Below, piece after piece: positions 10,963 through 18,540 of a stretch of DNA of 64,000 bases. Source of the stretch: Pseudomonadota bacterium (GTDB lineage Bacteria > Chloroflexota > UBA6077 > JAJPHF01). The notes below the pieces were generated by a model that was given only the letters and a program-made list of their open reading frames with translations, did not search any database and was not told the DNA's origin. Each line of letters begins with the position of its first letter. Within the stretch, counting starts at the first letter, position 1. The stretch lies in NCBI GenBank assembly GCA_021325365.1, contig JAJPHF010000033.1, positions 1 through 64,000 on the forward strand, given 5' to 3'. Both the position numbers and the translations under genes were made by a program.

Positions 10963-12744
10963 CTACTCCCCCTCCGACGCCTCGGCGGCGTCTGCCGTTA
11001 CCAGGTCAGTCTCAGCGCTGGGCTCATGGTCCACACGCTCGGGCTCGCCTTCCTCGCGCGGCTCGCGGCACGAGCCATACGCGGCCAATAGCGCCCCGAC
11101 TAGCGGCGCCTGGTGCTCCTCCACGAGTTGAGCGAAGGCGCGGAATTCCTCCGTGGTCACGTTAGCGGGCGCTGGCTGCTTCAGCTCCCGCCGCCGCGCA
11201 TTCTCGTAGTTGTAGCTCGCCACGAAGTCGGCGACCGTCTCTACCAGCGCGTGGCCGTCCGGCAGGGACCGCTTCCGACGGATTTCCGGCAGCAGGTCGT
11301 AGCGAATCTCCCGGTAATCGGTCCTGCCCTGCGACTTGAGACTCTGCGCGCTCACGGTCGCTCGCCGCACCGCTGCCGCCAAGGCCCGGAAGCCAGGGTC
11401 GTCCAGGATTTCCAGATAGCTACCCATCATCCCCCTCACTAGCGCACGGAGGTTCTCCGTGGTGAACTGGACCACGCGCCGTTTCTGCTCGCGCGCCCGC
11501 AGCACGAACACGCCATAAGCCCCCATGAAGTCCAGCAGCGCGTCCAGCGCCGCGGGCCCGCGAGTCTGGAGGAACCGCCGATAGCCTACCAGCAGCCCAA
11601 TTTCGTCTGAGTGCTTGTCCTCCAGGCCCCGCACCACGCGTCGATGCTCTTCGAGGATCGCCAGCCAGGCTTGCGCGTCGGCGGGGCTCTCCATCGGGAA
11701 CCAGTCCGGCAGCGCCAGCTCGCCCACCTGCGCCACCGCCCGCGCGGATCCCAGCGAGACGTACTGGGTGATCGCCACCCCGCCAATCACCTGGGCCGGC
11801 GTCTTGCCGAAGAGCGTGAATAGCTCGACGAGCGGCGCCGCCGTCGGCTCGGCTGCCGCGTATAGCTCCGAGTGCCGGATCAGCGCCTCGGCCAGGAACA
11901 GTACGGCGAGGGCGTCCAGCTTCGGCTCCGCGCCATGCACCGGCGCCCGCCGTAGCTCATCCGCCACGACGTTCAGCCCCTCCGCCGATACGTCGACGGG
12001 CTCTGGCGTCAGGATGCGAATTCGCTCGGCCTTCGGGTCCAGAAAGAACGGACAGGCCACCCGGAAGTAGCCCCGGTAGCGCAGCCACTCAACGAACGGA
12101 TCTACCCAGGCTTCCTTGGTCTTGTCGTTCCGGTCGGTCGAGTCTGGCTTGAGTCGGGCATAGCCTTTGGCCGCGTTCGGCGAGAAGAGCTGCACCGACG
12201 ACACGCCCCACGCCAGCCCCGACCGCTGCCCGTGCTGGAGCGCGCTCAGCCCCTGCGCGATGGCCGCCCGCGCCGCCGCCTCGGGCAGCTCGCTGAGGCG
12301 CAAGAACACCTTGTTGGTGTTGTCGTCGCCCTGGAGCAGGTTGAGGAGCTGCCAGTGCCGCCAGTCGGCGCGGGGGGCGTTTTGCTGGAGCCACTGCGCC
12401 AGCTCCGGATCGTCGGGCGGCTTGCGGCCTACCGCTTGCCATCGCTCGCGGTACAGCGCCACGCGCGCCTTCTCTGACTCGTAGTCCAGCACCCTGTCGG
12501 TGGGTACGCCATCGGGCACGTTCACCTTGGCCTTGGCTCGCAGGTAGCTGTACCCCGCCCCGACGGGGAGGCGGTCGGCCCAGTCGTCCGGGAGGAGCGC
12601 GTGCACCTCGTAGATGGCCCCTCGCGCGCGGAGCTGCACCGGCTCCTGGGCCACCTGCTGCAATAGATCGGCGAGGCCAGCTACTAGGAAGATGTCGCCG
12701 TGGGTTCCCGTCGCGCGGGGAATTGCAAAGACCATCTCGTTCAT
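10963..12744 (-). CDS. cas8: Cas8-like large Cascade subunit
   Basis: This 593-aa protein lies exactly where the type I large subunit is expected, between cas3 (ATGA overlap) and cas7. It starts with FAIPRATGTHGDIFLVAGLADLL, a pattern seen in Cas8a-type proteins whose N-terminus resembles a Cas7/Cas5 strand. It has no cysteine cluster and no HD motif. The last 40 residues are acidic and probably disordered. Cas8 recognises the PAM and recruits Cas3. No separate small subunit (Cas11) gene is found, so the C-terminal helical part may supply it, from this gene or by internal translation. The subtype cannot be settled from the sequence alone. Confidence 0.75.
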   Translation of the reverse strand: MNEMVFAIPRATGTHGDIFLVAGLADLLQQVAQEPVQLRARGAIYEVHALLPDDWADRLPVGAGYSYLRAKAKVNVPDGVPTDRVLDYESEKARVALYRERWQAVGRKPPDDPELAQWLQQNAPRADWRHWQLLNLLQGDDNTNKVFLRLSELPEAAARAAIAQGLSALQHGQRSGLAWGVSSVQLFSPNAAKGYARLKPDSTDRNDKTKEAWVDPFVEWLRYRGYFRVACPFFLDPKAERIRILTPEPVDVSAEGLNVVADELRRAPVHGAEPKLDALAVLFLAEALIRHSELYAAAEPTAAPLVELFTLFGKTPAQVIGGVAITQYVSLGSARAVAQVGELALPDWFPMESPADAQAWLAILEEHRRVVRGLEDKHSDEIGLLVGYRRFLQTRGPAALDALLDFMGAYGVFVLRAREQKRRVVQFTTENLRALVRGMMGSYLEILDDPGFRALAAAVRRATVSAQSLKSQGRTDYREIRYDLLPEIRRKRSLPDGHALVETVADFVASYNYENARRRELKQPAPANVTTEEFRAFAQLVEEHQAPLVGALLAAYGSCREPREEGEPERVDHEPSAETDLVTADAAEASEGE

Positions 12745-15140
12745 TCGCTACCAGCCTCCGCGGTCGCGCGTCGATCGGCGAGGCGCAGGGTGCGCGTGAG
12801 GTAGGCTACCAGCGGCCAATAGTTGCCGAGTGTGTCAGGGCCGGTCGTTGCTTGCACGACGCGCTCGAGCCAGGGGCGGCGCTCGCGCTGCGCCAGGAGC
12901 GCCTGCACCGCTCGCGGCGCCTGGCCATTGATCGCGGCCCGTTGCAAGTCCGCGGTCCAGCGCGGCCACAACGCTTGCAGACCCAGGTCGGGCGCGCCAG
13001 GCAGCCAGCCACCATGGTGCGCCAGGATGGCGGCCGCGCACGCCGCGATAAGCATCGGGCGCCGCTCGGCCGGCACGTCGCTAAAGCGTCCCTGCAGCGC
13101 CGCGAGCGCCAGGTAGGCGCCCTGCGCGGCGTGGTGCGGGCGCCTGGGCTGGAAGCCGCGCTCTCGCTCGCGGTCGGCTCGATTATCCGGATCGTAGGTG
13201 GTATGCGCTAGCGCCTCGACGGGCTGAAACGCCGCGTCTTTCGTCTGCTGCCAGGCCGCGGCCCAGGCTTGCCAGCCCTGCTGGAGCTTGCCGAAGTCGT
13301 GGAGCAGCCCGCAGACCTCAACTGCGGCGCGCAGCTCCGCAGACGTGAGGCCGTACCGGCGCGCGAAGCCGGCGCTCAGCCAGCCGGTCTCGTCGTCGGC
13401 CTCGACGCGCGCCCGCGCTGCCCGCGCCACGCTCAGCGCGTGGTGGGCCCAGCCTTCCACGCTTAGCGGAGGATACCCGGGCCGTGGCGGCGGCGTGCGC
13501 TCGAGGCTGACGGCCTCGCCCGCCATGCCCACCTCCAGCCCCACCGCGCTCGTGTAGCGCGCCACGGCCGGCGCCAGGCAGACGACGTACTGGCCCCTGA
13601 GGTCATCTTTCGAATGGATCGGTTCCCAGTGGGGCTCGTCGCCCAGCGCCCAGCCCCAGGCGACCGGCTCCCCGCTCGCGGGCGTCGCGTCGAGCGCGCC
13701 CTCTAGCGTCCACCGCGAGACGGTCACCGCTTCGCGGCACCCTGGCTGAGGTGTAGAGTCGTGCGCCGTCGCGACGATGACGCGCACATCGCTCACGCTC
13801 TCCTCCCGGATGAGGTCCGAGACGCGACTTGGCTGCCGCTCGATCGCGTTCAGGCGGATGCGTTGCAATACCTCGCGCCGCCGCCCGTCCCAACCATCGC
13901 GTAGCGCAACGGCATCTACAGCCTCATGTACCTGCTCGACCCAGCGCGCGGTGATCGTGGGCGTGAGCAGAGACTCTGTACCCGCCGCCAGGATCTTGCG
14001 AGTGGCCGCCAGGGCAGGATCGGGCGCGGTGAGCGTGCCGTAGGGCAGCCAGGCCCGCTCCACCGCTGGCAGCTCGTACACATGCACGGTGCCCTGCTCG
14101 CCTGGATAGCGCGCGCAGCGTCCTGCCCGCTGTACCAGCGCGTTCATGGGACACAGCTCGGTGTGCAGGTCGTCACAAGAGATGTCGATCCCCGCCTCAA
14201 TCACCTGCGTCGCCACGAGTACCGCTCGGCCAGACGCTGTCTTACCCAGTAGCGCGGCAAGCTGCCGCTCCTTGTCGGCTCGGTCGGGCCTGAAGAAGCG
14301 CGAGTGCAGGAGCAGGCACGGCACGTCCGTCGGCAGCGCTGCCCGCAGCGCCGTATACAGCGCCTGGGCACGCGGCACCGTGTTGCAGATGACGATGGTT
14401 CGTCCGCTCGACGCGGCAAGCACTGCCTCGGCCGTCAGCGGCGCGTCCAGGTAGTCCAGGCCGCGAGTCACCGCGGTCACGGTCGGGAGCTGCGCGAGGG
14501 CTCTCTCGTCTGGGCTGGCGTCCGCGCAGCCGAGCGCGTCGGTCAGCGTGCGGCGCAGCGGCGGTGTGGCGGTGGCGGTCATCCACACACACTGAGTCAA
14601 GTCGCGGAAGAGGTTCAGCCCGGCCGCGCCCGTCAGGAACGCGAGGCCCGGGGCCATGAGATGAAACTCGTCGAACACGAGCAGCGCGCCCACCACTGCG
14701 GCCGAGTTCAGGTTGTGCTGGCTGGCCGAGAGCCCGTAGGGGCCGCCGAGTAGCCCACTCAACACCTGATCGTACGTCGTGATGATTATCCGCCCCCGTG
14801 TGAAGAACTCATCGTCTGGCTGCTCGCCGGTTTGCATCGTCACGACACCATCGGGATCTGCGCCGGCACGGCCGACCAGCTCCCGCGCCTCTCGGCAGAT
14901 GCTCTGCGCCAGGGTCCGCAGCGGCAGCGCATAGATCAGCCGGTGGGGGCGTGGGCGCCAACGCTCGTATAGGAACGGCGTCAGCACCGTCAGTGTCTTG
15001 CCCGCTCCCGTCGGCGCGCCCAGCATCACGTTCTCGCCCCCGGCCAGTCGCCGTGCTACGTCTACCTGGTACTGGTGCGGCTGGAAGCCGTTCACGTCTC
15101 TGAAGAACAGGCGATAGGTCTCGTCACTCCAATCGGCCAT
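12741..15140 (-). CDS. cas3: Cas3 helicase-nuclease with C-terminal HD domain
   Basis: This 799-aa protein is a superfamily 2 helicase followed by an HD nuclease. The helicase has Walker A GAPTGAGKT at residues 41-49, a DEFH-type motif II in LLVFDEFHLM near residue 160, TATAT (motif III) and QRAGRCAR (motif VI). The HD domain follows, with GLLHDFGK near residue 610 and histidine pairs PHHAAQG and LAHHGGW. The common Cas3 order is HD first; here it is reversed, an arrangement known in some I-A-like systems. Cas3 unwinds and degrades target DNA after Cascade binds. It is the first gene of the leftward type I operon, and its stop overlaps the cas8 start. Confidence 0.95.
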   Translation of the reverse strand: MADWSDETYRLFFRDVNGFQPHQYQVDVARRLAGGENVMLGAPTGAGKTLTVLTPFLYERWRPRPHRLIYALPLRTLAQSICREARELVGRAGADPDGVVTMQTGEQPDDEFFTRGRIIITTYDQVLSGLLGGPYGLSASQHNLNSAAVVGALLVFDEFHLMAPGLAFLTGAAGLNLFRDLTQCVWMTATATPPLRRTLTDALGCADASPDERALAQLPTVTAVTRGLDYLDAPLTAEAVLAASSGRTIVICNTVPRAQALYTALRAALPTDVPCLLLHSRFFRPDRADKERQLAALLGKTASGRAVLVATQVIEAGIDISCDDLHTELCPMNALVQRAGRCARYPGEQGTVHVYELPAVERAWLPYGTLTAPDPALAATRKILAAGTESLLTPTITARWVEQVHEAVDAVALRDGWDGRRREVLQRIRLNAIERQPSRVSDLIREESVSDVRVIVATAHDSTPQPGCREAVTVSRWTLEGALDATPASGEPVAWGWALGDEPHWEPIHSKDDLRGQYVVCLAPAVARYTSAVGLEVGMAGEAVSLERTPPPRPGYPPLSVEGWAHHALSVARAARARVEADDETGWLSAGFARRYGLTSAELRAAVEVCGLLHDFGKLQQGWQAWAAAWQQTKDAAFQPVEALAHTTYDPDNRADRERERGFQPRRPHHAAQGAYLALAALQGRFSDVPAERRPMLIAACAAAILAHHGGWLPGAPDLGLQALWPRWTADLQRAAINGQAPRAVQALLAQRERRPWLERVVQATTGPDTLGNYWPLVAYLTRTLRLADRRATAEAGSE

Positions 15141-15258
15141 TATACTGACCTCCGCCGGCGTCGCCGGGCAGTTCCATATCGTGTTCCGCTACCGGGCTAG
15201 GAGTTCGACAGCTCGCCGCGGATGAGCGCGCGCGGACACCACGAACTGTGGCGACTAG

Positions 15259-15297
15259 GGCGGGGCCGGGTCAGACTGTCACCTGACCCGGCCCGCC
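15259..15297 (-). terminator. Strong GC hairpin after the 52-aa protein gene
   Basis: GGGCCGGGTCAG (15263-15274) and CTGACCCGGCCC (15283-15294) pair perfectly over 12 bp with an 8-nt loop, and the stem can extend by a few pairs. It begins 15 bp past the stop codon at 15312. There is no clear T-run, which is common in high-GC terminators. It would isolate this small unit from cas3, whose start is 119 bp further on. Confidence 0.75.
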
Positions 15298-15311
15298 AGA
15301 GTACTGCCGGA

Positions 15312-15470
15312 CTACGCCTGCCAGCGATGAACGAAGATCGCGTGCTGCCGGCGGGCCGCACAGATGGCTGTGGCAAGCCGCTTCGTGTTCGCCGACAGCT
15401 TCGCGTAGTAGCTCGCGCACGCATCGCAGTACAGGTCCACGGTGCTCGGGGGCATAGGTTGGCGGCGCAT
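15312..15470 (-). CDS. 52-aa zinc-site protein, CX2CX24HX4H family (copy 1)
   Basis: This small gene has a textbook ribosome binding site (GTAGGAGGGG, about 8 nt before ATG). The protein reads CDAC near residue 15, RLATAICAARRQHA near residues 31-44, and ends HRWQA. It aligns without gaps to the 67-aa protein encoded between cas6 and cas1: in the 33 residues after the second cysteine, 13 are identical, including AN, RLA, ARR, HA, H and WQ. Both cysteines and both histidines are kept, giving CX2CX24HX4H, a plausible structural zinc site. The gene has its own promoter and terminator and lies between cas3 and cas1, beside a pair of decayed CRISPR repeats. Function is unknown; it could be an RNA- or DNA-binding accessory factor or a toxin. 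I know of no named Cas family with this pattern. Confidence 0.75.
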   Translation of the reverse strand: MRRQPMPPSTVDLYCDACASYYAKLSANTKRLATAICAARRQHAIFVHRWQA

Positions 15471-15757
15471 GGGTTACCCCTCCTACGGGTTCTAGCCCAC
15501 CGCCCGTTCCGGAGCGCCTTGCGTAGCGCCGGGGGTTCGCGTACCCTGTTGATAGGCGCACGAAACCCCAGACGCTGCGGGCAACTCCTCAGCGCGGCGG
15601 TAGTGCGGCTGATCGCAGGACCGTGGGGTTGCCCGGCCAGGTACTCCCCGCGGTTCTTGCTTGTTGGGATGCGACAGACTCAGTGAAGCTAGTTCGAGCA
15701 GGGACTGATTGGCTATTCGGCCACCTCCTGGGATGGAGAGTAGAACACCGTGAGTCT

Positions 15758-15786
15758 AGAATAATCCTGTCGGGGCAAGGCGTCAA
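15758..15786 (-). promoter_or_regulatory. Sigma70-like promoter driving the 52-aa protein
   Basis: On the minus strand TTGACG (15786 to 15781) and TATTCT (15763 to 15758) are separated by exactly 17 bp. The -35 matches five of six consensus bases and the -10 four of six. No competing promoter of this quality was noticed in the region. Transcription would start near 15750 and run left toward the small gene. Confidence 0.6.
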
Positions 15787-15791
15787 TAGGA

Positions 15792-15834
15792 CGAGCTGGC
15801 AACTTGCTCCAGATGGGGATGAATTGCCAGCTCG
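15792..15834. promoter_or_regulatory. 11-bp dyad upstream of the small-gene promoter
   Basis: CGAGCTGGCAA (15792-15802) and TTGCCAGCTCG (15824-15834) are perfect inverted repeats separated by 21 bp. The dyad sits 5 bp upstream of the -35 hexamer of the leftward promoter, so it is a candidate operator or activator site. It could also fold as RNA if the region is transcribed. Confidence 0.45.
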
Positions 15835-15902
15835 ATAGAACTGCCAACCGGTGAGTTTGATGCCGGCTCTGTAGCTCGTCCGGGCGACCACGCGGACCCT
15901 TA

Positions 15903-16009
15903 CCTTGTTCACACGATCCGTTGAGGATACTGAAACCATCGCGAGCAGAGTTGGCAGCGGCTTCCGTGGCTAACTTCAACCCTACGATCCGATCAGGGGA
16001 TGCTAGGGC
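15903..16009 (+). ncRNA. Decayed repeat-spacer-repeat unit (CreA-like guide candidate)
   Basis: Two repeat copies lie here in the opposite orientation to the main array. The first (about 15903-15936) has lost its 5' half but keeps ACGATCCG and the intact 3' part GGATACTGAAAC, which forms the crRNA 5' handle. The second (15973-16009) keeps TCAACCCTACGATCCGA and CAGGGGAT but has a ruined 3' handle. Between them is a 36-nt spacer-like segment (15937-15972), within the main array's spacer size. The parts kept are those that would remain in one mature crRNA. This pattern, inside a cas locus and next to a small gene, resembles CreA RNAs of CreTA modules, where Cascade guided by such an RNA represses a toxin gene. 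A simple relic of an old array is the alternative. Confidence 0.6.
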
Positions 16010-16037
16010 TAGTGCGCTGGACTGAGTCGCCACTGGC

Positions 16038-17183
16038 TTACCAGCGCCCGAGCCAGGGGACATACGGTGGGCCGTCGCCCCGAACGTAGGTGGCGAGGTG
16101 GCGGGCCTGGCTCTGCACGATGCTGCGCAGGCGCAGGCGGCGGCCCGCGTACGGCTCGTCGCTCTCCAGCCGCTCGTTCACCCGCCGCGCCACCAGCGTG
16201 CGCGTGGCGTCGTCCAGGCGGCCCGCCGCGTCCTGCGCCACCGGCACGCGCTGGTTGAGCAGCGCGAACACGCAGCGGTCTACTACCATCTGCCGGAACT
16301 CCTCGATTAGGTCGAGCACCAGGCTGGGCTTGCCCGGCCGGTCCTCGTGCAGGTAGCCGGCGTAGGGGTCCAGCCCCGCGAGCAGCACCGCGCGCTCGAC
16401 CTGCGCGTATAGGATGCCGTAGCCGTAGTTCAGGAGCTGGTTCACCAGGTCGGTGGCACCGCGCGTGTCGCGCCGCGGCCACTCGATGTCGGGCCGCACG
16501 AGCGCCCGCGCCGCCTCCCAGTAGTGCTTCGCGCCCTGCGCCTCCAGGTTCATCAGCTCGACGCGCACGGCGTCGACGGCGTCGCCCGCCAGCTCGTCCA
16601 CCCGCCGCGCCAGATGCTCGCAGCGGAACGCGGCCTCGCGCGCCAGCTCGTACGTGGCGAGGTCGACCTGCTGCCGGTACTTCGCCATGTACTTGAGCAG
16701 CGCCGCCTGGTTGCGGAGCTTGCCGCCCGCGAATGCCTTCGCCAGGTGCACGCCCCGCGCGTCGAGGTAGGCCAGCAATTGGTGGCGGCGGGTCTGCACG
16801 GTGCCGGTCAGCTCGGGCGCGACGAGCTTGGCGTACGGCTTGCCGCTGCGCGAGACGAGGCTGATCGGCACGCCGCGCTCGGCGCACTCGCGGATCGCGT
16901 CGGCGCTCAGCGCCACGCCGCCCGCCAGCACGAGCACGTGCTCCAGGCCCAGCAGCGGGCGCTCGAGCACCGGCTCGCCCTTCACCAGGATGCGCAGCCG
17001 CTCGCCGTGCTTGCCGACGAAGCTGCCGTACTCGTCCACCAGCAGGCAGCCGTCGGGCAGCGTGCCGGCCTCCTCGATGGTCGCCATGCGGGCACGCTGT
17101 CGGGGCGGCTCCGCCCGCTCGGCCGGCTCGGCGTCGGCCTCGGCCGGCTCGGCGGCGGGCTCGGGGCCCGGCTCAGCGCGCAT
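16038..17183 (-). CDS. cas1: Cas1 integrase
   Basis: Counting from the internal ATG at 17087, the catalytic residues are E182 in LMNLEAQGAKHYW, H247 in YAGYLHED and E262 in LDLIEEFR, the three metal ligands of Cas1. The N-terminal domain begins LPDGCLLVDEYGSFVGKHGE. The start at 17183 overlaps the stop of the preceding 67-aa gene and adds 32 Ala/Glu/Pro-rich residues; the start at 17087 gives a more usual 349 aa but has no ribosome binding site. Cas1 inserts new spacers with Cas2, whose gene is about 7 kb away. It is downstream of cas6 and the small zinc-site gene, so it may be co-transcribed with the type III module. Confidence 0.95.
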   Translation of the reverse strand: MRAEPGPEPAAEPAEADAEPAERAEPPRQRARMATIEEAGTLPDGCLLVDEYGSFVGKHGERLRILVKGEPVLERPLLGLEHVLVLAGGVALSADAIRECAERGVPISLVSRSGKPYAKLVAPELTGTVQTRRHQLLAYLDARGVHLAKAFAGGKLRNQAALLKYMAKYRQQVDLATYELAREAAFRCEHLARRVDELAGDAVDAVRVELMNLEAQGAKHYWEAARALVRPDIEWPRRDTRGATDLVNQLLNYGYGILYAQVERAVLLAGLDPYAGYLHEDRPGKPSLVLDLIEEFRQMVVDRCVFALLNQRVPVAQDAAGRLDDATRTLVARRVNERLESDEPYAGRRLRLRSIVQSQARHLATYVRGDGPPYVPWLGRW

Positions 17184-17376
17184 CGGGCGTCGCCTCGGCC
17201 GCCGGTGCGGCGAACGCCGGCTGCCAGCCGTGCTGCAGCCGCGCGTGGTCGCGCCGGGCGCGCGATACCTCGGACGCCAGGCGCTGCACGTTGGCGTCGA
17301 ACGCCTCGACCTCGACGCCGCACTCCTCACAGCGGAGCGCGAGCGTCATGCGCGGGAGCGGGGCGCGGGTAGCCAT
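17173..17376 (-). CDS. 67-aa zinc-site protein, CX2CX24HX4H family (copy 2)
   Basis: The start at 17376 is chosen because GAGGAGGACGAG lies just before it; an ATG at 17424 would add 16 residues but lies inside a dispersed motif. The protein reads LRCEECGVEV near residues 15-24, then NVQRLASEVSRARRDHARL and HGWQP, then an Ala/Pro tail. It is the paralogue of the 52-aa protein at 15312-15470, with the same CX2CX24HX4H pattern and a shared RLA, ARR and WQ. It sits between cas6 and cas1 and its stop overlaps the cas1 start (ATGCGCGCTGA), so the two are translationally coupled. This argues for a role with Cas1 or in the CRISPR locus generally. Function is unknown. Confidence 0.75.
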   Translation of the reverse strand: MATRAPLPRMTLALRCEECGVEVEAFDANVQRLASEVSRARRDHARLQHGWQPAFAAPAAEATPDAR

Positions 17377-17456
17377 CTCGTCCTCCTCGCCGGCCGCGGC
17401 CTGCGGCGTGGCCTCGATGACCATTCCGCGCCCGCAGGAAAAGTTCGACAGGCGGC

Positions 17457-18509
17457 TCACAGGGCGGCGAGGGCGATAGCGCCATTGCCCATGGCCGCGT
17501 CTTTGCCGACGTGGACGAGCGTGCCCCATACGAGCCAGGGCAGCAGCGGCGCCAGGTCGCCCTCTAGCACGACCTCGCCGACCAGCCCGCCCATCGGCAG
17601 CATGCGCCCATGGCGACCGGACGCCCGGAAGAGGTCGCGCCAGGCGAGCCGGCGCTCGACGATGCGCACCGCCTCCGCTTGCCGCAGCAGCGCCGCCGGG
17701 TCGGCGCCCGTGGGGCCGGCGCCGTAGCGCGCGCCGAGCGCGTCCAGCCGCTCCAGCAGCCGCGCGAGGAGCGTCCGTAGCTGGAAACTGTCGGGCTTCA
17801 CCAGCCGTCCGGCCTCGATGAGGCGCGTCGGGCTCCGCAGCGACAAGCGAAGTGCTGAGTGCTGAGTGCTGAGTGCTGAGTGGGGACTGGCCTGTAGGGG
17901 CGCCGCTTGCCGCGCCCCGCTCGCGGCTGACGGCTGACTGCTGACCGCTGATAACTGGGCCGCCAGCGCCGTGGCCTCGGCGGCCACTTGCGCGGCGTCG
18001 ATCGGCAGCGCGGGGGTGCGCACCTGGCGGTCGGGCGCGCGGTAGATGCGCTCCTGGCGGCCGGCGAGCGGGTTCTCGGCCCATACCTCGGTCAGCCGGA
18101 AGCTGCCGCCGCGCCCCGCGCCCAGCCCGCGCTCCCCCATGGCCTGCACGCCGAGCAGCGCGTAGGGGAACGTGCCCAGCGCCCGCCCGAAGGTGGCGAG
18201 CCCGAACTCGAAGGTCTGGCCGGGCGCATAGGCCAGCGGCCCCTTGGGCGGCACGCGCAGGACGTATGGGCGCGGCACGTCCTGGCCGCGGAGATTGCCC
18301 GCCTCGACCGGCGCCAGTAGGAAGCACACGGGACAGCTCGCCGCCACGGCGGGCCGGCCGCAGTCCGTGCCGCCGGCGGCCAGGCAGAACTGCTGCCGCA
18401 GCGCCGCGAATAACGCCCCGCGCAGCGCCGCGCCGGCGGCAGGCGGCAGCCGCAGCGGGCTCGTCACCTCCGCGCGGAAGCGCAGCAGGTGGACGGCGAG
18501 GTCAAACAT
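17457..18509 (-). CDS. cas6: Cas6 pre-crRNA endoribonuclease
   Basis: This protein of about 350 aa starts at MFDLAVHLLRFRAEV, the usual Cas6/RAMP first strand; an upstream ATG at 18569 lies inside csx15 and is not preferred. An FALRQQF-type N-terminal half with CPVCFLL near residues 60-66 is followed by a C-terminal half ending VWGTLVHVGKDAAMGNG, the glycine-rich RAMP loop. It is likely the enzyme that cuts the array transcript for both effectors, since no other cas6 is seen. Between the two halves, near residues 185-220, is a low-complexity Ser/Gln/Ala insertion encoded by a common intergenic repeat that has entered in frame. Confidence 0.88.
   Translation of the reverse strand: MFDLAVHLLRFRAEVTSPLRLPPAAGAALRGALFAALRQQFCLAAGGTDCGRPAVAASCPVCFLLAPVEAGNLRGQDVPRPYVLRVPPKGPLAYAPGQTFEFGLATFGRALGTFPYALLGVQAMGERGLGAGRGGSFRLTEVWAENPLAGRQERIYRAPDRQVRTPALPIDAAQVAAEATALAAQLSAVSSQPSAASGARQAAPLQASPHSALSTQHSALRLSLRSPTRLIEAGRLVKPDSFQLRTLLARLLERLDALGARYGAGPTGADPAALLRQAEAVRIVERRLAWRDLFRASGRHGRMLPMGGLVGEVVLEGDLAPLLPWLVWGTLVHVGKDAAMGNGAIALAAL
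17851..17958 (-). repeat. Short tandem repeat insertion inside cas6
   Basis: About 108 bp made of AGTGCTGAGTGCTGAG units at the left and GACGGCTGACTGCTGACC units at the right. Read in the cas6 frame it gives LSAVSSQPSAA and STQHSAL. This kind of repeat is common between genes in Chloroflexota and Cyanobacteria. Here it lies within a gene and keeps the frame, so it appears to be tolerated as an interdomain linker. Confidence 0.8.
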
Positions 18510-18540
18510 AGCCGCTCCCTCCCGGTAACCTGGTCGCCGC

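Larger units (their letters stand above)
15471..15902 (-). other. Promoter and long 5' leader region of the 52-aa protein
   Basis: This 432-bp stretch has no credible coding frame on either strand. It holds, reading leftward, a dyad (15792-15834), a sigma70-like promoter (15758-15786), about 280 nt of transcribed leader and the ribosome binding site at about 15478-15488. A leader this long before a 52-aa gene could hold a second small RNA or peptide, but none is supported. Confidence 0.5.

Noticed and set aside
15589..15939. 116-aa minus-strand frame upstream of the 52-aa gene
   Set aside because: It begins within a decayed CRISPR repeat, has no ribosome binding site, and its codon use is unlike the neighbours; it also overlaps the promoter and dyad.
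17173..18327. 384-aa minus-strand frame spanning part of cas6 and the 67-aa gene
   Set aside because: Its first two thirds are an off-frame reading of cas6; only the last part, from an internal ATG with a ribosome binding site, is a gene.
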